The notes beneath the pieces were generated by a model, which worked only from the letters and a program-made list of their open reading frames with translations, was not told the DNA's origin and ran no database searches. The translations under genes and the position numbers were made by a program. 64,000 nt of DNA from Pelagomonas calceolata (taxonomy: Eukaryota > Sar > Pelagophyceae > Pelagomonadales > Pelagomonadaceae), in the NCBI GenBank assembly GCA_918797485.1, contig CAKKNE010000003.1:1984001-2048000 (forward strand), in the 5' to 3' direction. Within the stretch, counting starts at the first letter, position 1. Every line of letters starts with the position of its first letter. This document shows positions 34,704 through 42,217 of the stretch, piece by piece.

Positions 34704-35393
34704 ATGGCCGGCGGCCCGCAGCAGATCCGGCAGATGGTCAACTTCATCCTCCAGGAGGCCCACGAGAAGGCGAACGAGATCCGGGTCAAAACAGAGCACG
34801 ATTTCAATGTGGAGAAGCAGACCTTAATTCACGCCGCGCGCCAGCGGCTCAACGAGGAGTACGCGCAAAAAGAGAGAGAAAGGGAGGTCCAGCAGCGCAT
34901 CGCCAAGTCGACGGCCGTCGGGGACGCGCGCGTGAAGAAGATGAGACTGAGAGACGAATTGCTCAAGCAGCTGGTGGATGAGGCTCGAAACGAGGTGGCG
35001 AAGGTCGCCAAGTCGCCCCAGTACCCGGAGCTCGTCAAGAAGTTGATCGTGCAGTCGCTCATAAAAATCGAGGAGCCGGACGTCGTGGTGCTGTGTCGGG
35101 CGTGCGACGTGCAGCTCTGCGAACAGCAGGTGCCGGGCGCGGTGCAAATGTACGCGGACATCATCAAGAAGGAGACGGGCGAGATCGCGAAGGTGACCTG
35201 TCGGGTCAACAAGGACGCGGCCAAGCACCTCCCGGATCACGCGTGCTGCGGCGGTATCACGGTAACGGCGTGCCACGGGCGCATCGTCTGCGACAACACG
35301 CTCGACGCGCGCATCCAGCTCTGCTACGAGGAGCTGCTGCCCCAGATCCGCCACGAGCTGTGGGACAAGCACGGCGACCCCGCGGCGAAGTAG
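34704..35393 (+). CDS. V-type H+-ATPase subunit E
   Basis: 229 residues, the family's usual length. The N-terminal helix that pairs with subunit G in the peripheral stalk reads QIRQMVNFILQEAHEKANEI and VKTEHDFNVEKQTLIHAAR. The globular C-terminal half has LVKKLIVQSLIKIEEPDVVVLCR, GGITVTACHGRIVCDNTLDARI and CYEELLPQIRHELW, all strongly conserved in subunit E. It forms part of the V1 stator on vacuolar and endosomal membranes. The ATG at 34704 (ACCATGGCC) fits the conserved N-terminus. Confidence 0.96.
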   Translation: MAGGPQQIRQMVNFILQEAHEKANEIRVKTEHDFNVEKQTLIHAARQRLNEEYAQKEREREVQQRIAKSTAVGDARVKKMRLRDELLKQLVDEARNEVAKVAKSPQYPELVKKLIVQSLIKIEEPDVVVLCRACDVQLCEQQVPGAVQMYADIIKKETGEIAKVTCRVNKDAAKHLPDHACCGGITVTACHGRIVCDNTLDARIQLCYEELLPQIRHELWDKHGDPAAK

Positions 35394-35789
35394 GTCTCTG
35401 TGAGTATAAGTGAGTACATAACGGTGTTGCCGGCTTTTTCGGCGGCGGCGGTCCTGTGCACAATTCTTGTGTTCTGGCCCTCTGGGTTCGTCCCGGGCCT
35501 CGTCGAACTCGCGGCCGTCGGGACTAGTGGCATCCGGGCCCGGGCTCACTCCTAGGCGCGGCCTGGTGCGAGCGAGAGACCGAGGGGCCGCTTGGGTCAT
35601 TCGTCGACGGCGTCGGGGTGGTCGCGGGACTTGCTCCGGCGGCGCGCACCCCTCGACGCCATCGCCGCGAGGCACCAAGAGTGATGTACATCATATGTTA
35701 CAGACAGGGTGATGGGGTAGTTCACAGGGCACTAGTCGACAGACAGTTGACGCGGCCGCGGGCGCCGGAGGTGGTAGTTTGGTGGTGCT
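35394..35789. other. Convergent 3' spacer with an introner core
   Basis: 396 bases between convergent genes, no gene seen. CTCGACGCCATCGCCGCGAG at about 35652-35671 is an introner-core relic. Confidence 0.55.
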
Positions 35790-37033
35790 CTACTCGAGCG
35801 TGACGAGGGACCCGTCGCGGAGCATCGTGTCCGTGCCGTCCTTGAGGGGCTTGCGCGTCAATTGGACCTGCGCGGAAATCAAAGTTCGCGGTGCTGAATC
35901 GTCGCGTCGATCTCCACGCCATCGACGCGACTATGCGATGGTGTACCCGACTCGCCGGTTGATTTCCACGCCGAGCCGACGATGACGCAGCGCGAGCAGG
36001 GCCGGTCGCCGTCGAAGGCCTCGACCTCGTGTTTGAGGGCCCGGTCGTTGAAGAGGACGGTTTCCCACGGGTCCTTGAGCGTGAGCGTGCCCAGCGAGAG
36101 CGACGCGTCGGGCCTTTCGGGCAGGTGCGGGTGCATGGCGCGGCACTCGTCGTCCTCGCCTGCGCGGGAATTAAGGAGTGTCGGGTCGCGTCGATGGCGT
36201 GGACGCGGGGTTCGCACAGTAGTTGCCCGTCGTCGCGTCGAGGGACCAGAGCCGCGTCTCGCCGCCCGACGTCACGCGGTCGCGTTTGATCATCGTCACG
36301 GCGCTCACCTCGGAGCCGTCCTGGTGGATGCCCTCGGGCGTCGGGCACTGGTCGCCGTCGCCCGTCTTCGTCACCTTGATGAGCACCTGGTCCGTGACGA
36401 CGTGCGGCGACGCCGCGTTGACGCCGTGCTGCGGCGTGTGCGCGTCGGGCAGGAAGAGGCGCTGGACCTCGGCGAGGGCGACGGGGACCGTCGACGCCGC
36501 GTAGGCCGGCGGCGTGAGCGGCCAGACGCGGTTCCCAGACCGCTTGGACCGGACCTTGGCCGCGGCGGCGGACGCGACCTGCGCGCGACGGAACCGTGAA
36601 GGCGGCGTTGCCTCGCCGGACGCCGCGCCAGTACCTCCTTCGCCGGGATCTTCGTCACGGCCGGGCGATGGGCGGGCACGAACGTCGCGGTGCCCGTTGC
36701 GACGAGGCGGTGGGCCGCCGACTGGCGGAAGGCCATGGCGCCCTCGTCCGTCGCGACGTCGGCGTGGACCGCGCCGGACTCGATGAGTTGGAGGTCCTCT
36801 TCCTTCGCGCCTTTCCATCGCAGCAGCGCGCGGAACCTGCGTGTACATCGTCTGCTCGCTGGAGCTGGCGAGATTTGAATTCCACGCCGCGGAAACGTGG
36901 CGCCCGGCACGCGGACGAAGCCCTTTTTGTTCAGCGTCTCTTTCAAGTGGAGAGCCGCTACCTCGGGCGGCGCGGGGACGAAGCCCGCGGCGGGCGCCGC
37001 GATTAGCGCCGCGACTACCCACACGACGCGCAT
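35790..37033 (-). CDS. 2OG-Fe(II) dioxygenase (PF10014-like) with introner-derived introns
   Basis: Four exons on the minus strand (37033-36635, 36578-36218, 36159-35972, 35867-35790) give 341 residues. Signal peptide 1-17, with AGFVPAP afterwards resembling a plastid cleavage site. GIHQDGSEVSAVTMIKRD then GGETRLWS is the core of the 2OG-Fe_2 family, with His and Asp of the metal triad in HQD. FNDRALKHEVEAFDGDRPC supplies the third histidine (KHEV). Relatives include L-isoleucine hydroxylases; the substrate here is unknown. Exon joins were fixed by frame: donor 36634 (GTACTG), 36217 (GTGCGA), and 35971 (GCGTGG, a GC donor; a GT two bases on breaks frame). The last intron boundary is the least certain. 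Confidence 0.75.
35868..35971 (-). mobile_element. Introner intron in the 2OG dioxygenase gene
   Basis: Read on the minus strand the 5' end contains GCGTGGAAATCAA and the 3' end TTGATTTCCGCGCAG; the core, in the orientation CGCGTCGATGGCGTGG, lies inside. Frame favours a GC donor at 35971. Confidence 0.75.
36160..36217 (-). mobile_element. Short introner intron, 58 bases
   Basis: Starts GTGCGAACCCCG, ends TTAATTCCCGCGCAG, and is nearly all core (CCACGCCATCGACGCG). A phase-1 join gives NYC|EDDEC. The shortest family member seen here. Confidence 0.75.
36579..36634 (-). other. Short spliceosomal intron, 56 bases
   Basis: GTACTGGCG...CGCGCAG on the minus strand, phase 0, joining KIPAKE to VASAAAAK. 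No introner core, so it may be an old intron or a decayed element. Confidence 0.6.
36837..36887 (-). mobile_element. Introner-like segment read through in frame
   Basis: Minus strand GCGTGGAATTCAAAT at one end and TACACGCAG at the other, 51 bases. The frame is open across it (encoding GIQISPAPASRRCT) and would also be kept if it were spliced with a GC donor. Either an exonised relic or an optional intron. Confidence 0.45.
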
Positions 37034-37454
37034 TTCAAATCAGAAGAATTTTGTCTGCTCTTTTTGGGCTGGAATTCGCTGCGTACGGCCCGGAATCGGT
37101 TTTTTTCTGGCTGACGAGCTGTGCCTATGTCCTGGAGCACTGGTAGGCCACTTTGTTTGACTTATAAAGTCCGGACGTGCTGAAAGTTTAAATTCTACGT
37201 TGGAGCGCCTCGACTCGGCATCAGGGGCACCTTCCGACATTCTGCAAGCAAACCGCGAGCATTCAATACCCGTATCGCCATCATCGACACGTCCAAGGAG
37301 CCGTAGGCCGGCCGGAGCACGCATAGTACCGCCTCGTCAAACCCGACACCAAATTGCTGCCCAAGCCGCCGCGTTGCGACAAAACGGCACCGCCCGACGC
37401 CGTCGCCGCGGCGCAGCAAAGGACGCAGCAGGAAAGGCAGCCCGACGAGCAACC
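37034..37454. other. Divergent promoter region, no gene seen
   Basis: 421 bases between the dioxygenase and LRR ATGs. No palindrome or introner core identified. Confidence 0.5.
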
Positions 37455-39421
37455 ATGTTCGGCAGCACGATCAAGTCCGAAGGGGACCATGACCGCTTCC
37501 GGTCGAAGGCGGATAGAGTGAATGTCATGACGCGCATGACGCGCGAGGAGCGCATGGCCAAGGTCGACGAGAAGCACGGCGTTGATCGCGACAAGGATTC
37601 GGACGACGACTTGGACAGCGACTGGTCCGACTCGTCAGATGACGACTCGAGCGACGAGTACTCGGACTCGGACCCGGACGCCTCGCGGAGCGGCACCGAC
37701 GATGATTCTTCTTCAGCTTCTGCTAAAGGGTCCATCAAAGAAGAAACGCCGGCCCAGAAGAAGAAGCGGCTCAAAAAAGAAGCGAGGAAGCGGCGCCTGG
37801 CCAATAGGCCTACCTATAGGGATCGCTTCGACGCCTGGCGCGAGAAGCGGGCTAAAGAAAGAAGGCATCCCACTCTTGTGTATTATGAGAAGCTCATGAG
37901 GAAGGAGCAGCGAAAAGCTGATAGATTAGCCCAAGAGGCCGAGGATGACAGAATAGAAAAAGAAGCTTTGCAGAGAGAGGAGTGGGCCAAGCGCAAGGAG
38001 GACGAGGAGTTTCTGCAATACGTCCGCGACGAGGACGAACGAAGATATCGCCGCGTGAAAGCGCAACGGCAGAAGGAGATGGAGAATACGATGTGCCGCA
38101 TGACGTCAATCTCGGCGTCCCGCGGTGCTGCGGCGCCTTCACGCCGTCGACGCGCGTCGTCTCCAGGAGACGAGGTCGTGGGTGGTCTCTTTTTTGATTT
38201 TGAGGCCATTCGGACCGTTTCCAGTGAATACGATGCTCCGCGCAGGTTGTTCGAGAAGTGGGACTTGGAGAACGGCGTCATTAATCGGCGGTTGCAGGCG
38301 GAGAAGGATGCGAAGGATAAGTCTGGGGCGGCGTCCGTCCTTCTTCGATCGTCGCGGCGATGGCGTCCACCGGACCCGGGACGCCGTCGCCGCGCTCGCT
38401 CGATGCCGTTGCTTCGAACTCGCTCGCACCGCGCGTCCTGCGATGTCGCCATCGCCGCGAGGGCGTCACGGGGGTACCGCACGCGGAATGCCGTCGACGA
38501 AACGCACGCAGGCGCGACCGCGAGGCCGACGCCAAATTGGCCGACGACACGTTCCGGGCCGCCAAGGCCCACAATGCGGAACTGCTACGACTCGAGCAGG
38601 AGCACGACACGCAGACGGCCCTGACGACGATGCGCCGCGCGGGCATGATCGCCGGCGTCAATCCCCCGAGGCCCGACCCTCGCGAACCGCCCAATGAAAC
38701 CGATGTGGAGATTTTACTAAGGGTCAAGGAGAAGCGACCCGAAGAAGAGGAAGAGGAGGTGAGAGAGCCGGAGCAGACCGGAAGCAGGGGCGCGCGGCGC
38801 GCGGCTATCCAAAAACATAGGACCAAAAAAAAGAAGCAGGAGGAGTCGCACTTCGAGATTGAACTGAAGCGGTTCCGGACGGTCGAGAAGATCCAGGGCT
38901 TCAAGCTCGGGCCCATCGGTGTCCGATACTTGGTCAGAGATCTGGTGCTCGGAGCGTGTCCTAGGTTGGACACGTTGGACCTAGGATGGAATCATATAGG
39001 AAGGCAGGGCGTCAAGTTTTTAAGTGATGGCTTCAAGCGAAAGTGCGCTCCGAACCTCACGCGTTTGGATTTACGGGCCAACCTGCTGATGCCGAACAGC
39101 ATCGAGTTGTTATTGGAGGGACTCGTGAAGGGCCAAGTGAAGCTGAAAGTGCTCGATCTAAGAGCCAACGCCTTTAAGGATGATGGAGGGTGCTTGATCG
39201 CGTCCCTGGCTCTGGAAGGGTGTTTTGATACGCTAGAAGAGCTCCACTTGGAGTCGTGCGAGATAAGATCAAGGGGCATGTGGGCCCTCTTCCAGGCCTT
39301 CCAGGCCGAGGCGCGCGGGAAATTGTTTCCGTCACTCCAACACGTCGGCCTGCGCCACAACCGGGCGGCGCCCGAGACGTTAAGGCGCATGAAGAACTGC
39401 CCGCCGTGGATCGCGTTCTGA
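37455..39421 (+). CDS. Coiled-coil and leucine-rich-repeat (RNI-like) protein
   Basis: Exons 37455-38320 and 38512-39421 give 591 residues. The N-terminal half is highly charged: an Asp/Ser-rich acidic block, then long Lys/Arg/Glu helices (EKLMRKEQRKADRLAQEAED, YRRVKAQRQKEMEN). Donor AA^GTCTGG at 38321 and acceptor CGCAG^ at 38511 join QAEKDAKDK to RDREADAKLADD without breaking the helix. The C-terminal part has ribonuclease-inhibitor-type LRRs (LDTLDLGWNHIGRQGVKFL, LTRLDLRANLLMPNSIELLL, LKVLDLRANAFKDDGG, LEELHLESCEIRSRGM, LQHVGLRHNRAAPETL). A second introner-like stretch near 38095-38166 stays in frame and is treated as exon. Function unknown; flagellar LRR proteins look similar. Confidence 0.72.
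38321..38511 (+). mobile_element. 191-base intron carrying several introner cores
   Basis: GTCTGG...CACGCAG. Inside are GTCGCGGCGATGGCGTCC near 38352 and TGTCGCCATCGCCGCGAG near 38443, the core in opposite orientations, as if one introner inserted next to or into another. Confidence 0.65.
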
Positions 39422-39567
39422 GTAATCTTTGTTGTGTGAGTTGTCGCGGCGATGGCGTTTGTCTATTGGTTTACTGGCGCGTCGACGAGGCGTATTGGGA
39501 TGTAGAATGCTTAGGCCTAGCCGAGCCCGCCCGCGCGTCGATGGCGTGACGGTCATATACTTGCTAC
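39422..39567. other. Convergent spacer with introner relics
   Basis: Contains GTCGCGGCGATGGCGTTT (39443) and GCGCGTCGATGGCGTGAC (39533). No gene. Confidence 0.6.
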
Positions 39568-41154
39568 TTAGTACTCGTGCGCGCGCGCGCCGCACGTCGT
39601 CCAGCCGCCCGCCTTGCCCGCGCTGATGCGCTTGCAGATGCAGTAGTGGTCCGTCGAGTGGCACCGGCTCCAGGTCGTCGTCGTGCCGCAGATGCACTTA
39701 TGTCGCGACGCGAAGCACCGGGGGAAGCCAGAGCCGCAGATGCACTTGTGCGTCTTCGCGATGCACGTGAACGACGAGCCCGTGCCGCAGAAGCAGAGGT
39801 GGCGCTTCGAGTAGCACCGCGAGAACTGGCCGCAGACGCACAGGTGGGACCGCGCGTAGCAATTCTGCCCGAGGCGGCAGACGCAGCCGCCGCGCGAGAC
39901 CCGCGTGGCGGGGATGCCGCGTTGCTCGAGGCGCGTCTTCGGCGCGGGCGGCGGCCGCGCGCGCCGCGGCGCCGCCGCCGGCGCGCGCCGCCGCGCGGGC
40001 GCCTCGTCGCTCTCCTCGTCGCTCTCCTCCTCCTCATCGTCGTCGTCGTCCGAGCCGCCGATGACGTCCTCGTCGTCCTCGGACTCCTCTTCCTCCGATT
40101 CCGAGTCCGAATCAGAGTCCGCCTCGCTCTCTTCTTCCTCCTCCTCGTCGTCCGAGTCCGCGATGAAGGAGTCGTCATCGTCGTCGTCGCTCGACGGGGC
40201 CTTGCGCTTCTTTTTCGCGCTCTTCTTCTTCTTGCGCTTGGCAGCCTTGCGCTTTGGCCGCTTGCGACGTTCCGGCTCGGGCGCCGGGGCCGGCGGCGCT
40301 GCGGCCCGCGCCTGCTCCGCATCGTAGATCGAGCGGCGCGCGGCATCCGACAGAACTGAATTCGCCTCGTTGATTTTTTTGAACGCCTCCGAGGCATTCT
40401 CTTCGGAGCACTTGTCGGGGTGGATCAAAGCAGCAATGTCCCGATACGCTACCGTGACGTCGCGAGCCGTGGCCGAGCTCTCGATGCCGAGCACGTCGTA
40501 CAACGAGGCGCCGTCCTTGAGCGCGCTCGAGATAATGCGGCGCGTGAGGCGCTTGACCGCGCCCGATTGCGGTGGCGGCGCGGGTGGCGCTGCGGCCGGC
40601 GGCGGCGGTGCGGCCGCCGGCGCGCCGTTCGCAGCGGGAGCGCGCAGGGCCGCGACGATCTCGGACTTTTCTCTACACGTCGAAACGTCGACGCCGCGCG
40701 CCGCCGCTATCGCCTTGAGCGCCTTGACGGACTGGCTCGAGAGATCGTCATCACCCTCATCATCCACATCGACGACGTCGTTCCTGCGTTCCGCCTCCTC
40801 GCGCGCGGCGGCCGTCCGCTCGGCCTCGGTCTGCGAGCCCGTGAGTTCGAAGCCGTCGCTGTCGCTATCAGGCTCGGGCTCGGGCTCGGGCTTGGCCTTA
40901 GCCGCCGTCGGTGGCGTCGCCGGCGGCGCGGCCGCGGGCGCGGCTGCGGGTGCGGGCACGACTGCGGCGGGCGCCGGCGCCGCCTCCGCCGGCGCGCCTA
41001 GAACTTCGGCCTCGAGGGCGGTGAGCGTCGCGGGAAGAGACGTGAAACCGAGGCCCACGGCCTCGGCGAGCGCACGGACATCACCATTGAGCGTCGCGGT
41101 CCGTTCTATGCCAACTTCTTCTAGTAATCGATCAGTGCGCGTGCGGAGCGACAT
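39568..41154 (-). CDS. SAP-like - DnaJ - Cys/His-repeat protein
   Basis: 528 residues. An Ala/Pro-rich N-terminus leads to a SAP/ARMET-like helix pair (LSSQSVKALKAIAAARGVDV, about 125-155) and a J domain (about 203-270; LYDVLGIESSATARDVTVAYRD, IHPDK carrying the HPD triad). A bipartite basic region (RKRPKRKAAKRKKKKSAKKK) and long acidic runs follow. The C-terminus has five tandem units of the form C-x(6-8)-C-x(4)-H-x-C-x-C-G (for example CYSKRHLCFCG, CFASRHKCICG), probably metal-binding. The basic/acidic middle suggests a nuclear location. A J domain next to these Cys repeats is an arrangement I do not recognise. Confidence 0.75.
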   Translation of the reverse strand: MSLRTRTDRLLEEVGIERTATLNGDVRALAEAVGLGFTSLPATLTALEAEVLGAPAEAAPAPAAVVPAPAAAPAAAPPATPPTAAKAKPEPEPEPDSDSDGFELTGSQTEAERTAAAREEAERRNDVVDVDDEGDDDLSSQSVKALKAIAAARGVDVSTCREKSEIVAALRAPAANGAPAAAPPPPAAAPPAPPPQSGAVKRLTRRIISSALKDGASLYDVLGIESSATARDVTVAYRDIAALIHPDKCSEENASEAFKKINEANSVLSDAARRSIYDAEQARAAAPPAPAPEPERRKRPKRKAAKRKKKKSAKKKRKAPSSDDDDDDSFIADSDDEEEEEESEADSDSDSESEEEESEDDEDVIGGSDDDDDEEEESDEESDEAPARRRAPAAAPRRARPPPAPKTRLEQRGIPATRVSRGGCVCRLGQNCYARSHLCVCGQFSRCYSKRHLCFCGTGSSFTCIAKTHKCICGSGFPRCFASRHKCICGTTTTWSRCHSTDHYCICKRISAGKAGGWTTCGARAHEY

Positions 41155-41317
41155 AGTGACTGTGATGTAGCCTCCTGGTTTCACAGGCTGCACGGCCCCA
41201 ATGGAGCTCTCGGCCGAGAAGCAAACGGTAGGCGCTGTGAGGGTTGTCCACCGAAGCTACGGCGGGCTACTGGGCCGCGGAAGGCCGTCTATCCGACGAG
41301 CCTTGACAGTGTTGCTA

Positions 41318-41340
41318 GCTAGCGCCATATAGACACTAGC
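41318..41340 (+). promoter_or_regulatory. Hyphenated palindrome copy 10
   Basis: Arms GCTAGCGCC and GACACTAGC around ATATA, followed by AAT. It lies in the divergent spacer, 164 bases from the ATG at 41154 and 146 from that at 41486. Confidence 0.8.
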
Positions 41341-41485
41341 AATCCAGCTCGGTGGTGCGAGCAGAGGAGTGCCGCCGTGCTGCATAGTTCTGCACCGGCA
41401 GTGAAAGCCATTGCATCTAGATACGCCGCCGCAGCGACCTGAACCAATAGCACAACTGGTGGTTGCACAACAGGCTCGGTGCAGA

Positions 41486-42145
41486 ATGGTCAGACTAGCT
41501 CTCTGCAGCATAGCGGTGCTCGTCGCAGACGCATTCGTCGCCCCGCGGATACGACAGCATCACTGCTACTACCGCGCAGTCAACAGTGAAACTGAAACGC
41601 CAGGGTGGAAACGCGCGACACCAAACGCCTTGACGGCGTTGCGCCTCGGCTGCGTACCAATCGTTTTCGGCGCGTTGCGCTGCGACGCGTCGCGCCTCGC
41701 GTGCGGCTGCTTCGCGGGCGCATCCATAACGGACGCGTTTGACGGATACCTGGCACGCCGGTGGCGCGTCGAGTCACGTCTCGGAGCGTTCTTGGACCCC
41801 GTCGCGGACAAGCTGCTGGTCGTCACGACGCTGGTCGCGCTGACGGCGTCGACGCCGGGCGTCGCGCTCCCCGCGGCCGTAATCGTCGCGCGCGAGGTGG
41901 CAGTGTCCGCGTTACGGGAGTACTGCGCGGACCGCGGCCAGCGCGACGCCGTCGCCGTTGGCGGCGCGGGAAAGCTGAAGACGGCCACGCAGATGGCCGC
42001 TTTACTTGTCCTGACGGGGCGCCTCGCGCCGCGCGCCGGACTTGGGCTCTTACGGGCGTCCGCCGCGCTGGCGCTCTACTCGGGAGCATTGCTCTTCGCG
42101 CAAGCGAGGCCAGTATTTGCGGCGAGCGACGGGGCGCCGGGGTAA
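41486..42145 (+). CDS. pgsA: CDP-diacylglycerol-glycerol-3-phosphate phosphatidyltransferase, plastid-targeted
   Basis: 219 residues. The signal peptide ends ADA|FVAPR, a classic 'ASAFAP'-type plastid import motif. The CDP-alcohol phosphotransferase signature D-G-x2-A-R-x8-G-x3-D-x3-D reads DGYLARRWRVESRLGAFLDPVAD, complete. TPNALTALRLGCVPIVF is the conserved N-terminal membrane helix of PgsA, and VIVAREVAVSALREY fits the fourth helix. It makes phosphatidylglycerophosphate, the first committed step to phosphatidylglycerol, the only phospholipid of thylakoids. Other CDP-alcohol transferases share the motif, but TLRxxxxPxxF-like and REV-xxxLRE features favour PgsA. Confidence 0.9.
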   Translation: MVRLALCSIAVLVADAFVAPRIRQHHCYYRAVNSETETPGWKRATPNALTALRLGCVPIVFGALRCDASRLACGCFAGASITDAFDGYLARRWRVESRLGAFLDPVADKLLVVTTLVALTASTPGVALPAAVIVAREVAVSALREYCADRGQRDAVAVGGAGKLKTATQMAALLVLTGRLAPRAGLGLLRASAALALYSGALLFAQARPVFAASDGAPG

Positions 42146-42217
42146 GTTTTGCGAAAAGAAAATACGAAAGAAGAGGAGTTAGTACACCAAACTACCACAC
42201 AAGGGGAGGAAAGGAGA

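Noticed and set aside
38095-38166. A second introner intron in the LRR gene
   Set aside because: The only frame-neutral GC donor here would create a stop at the junction, so it was kept as exon although the ends resemble an introner.
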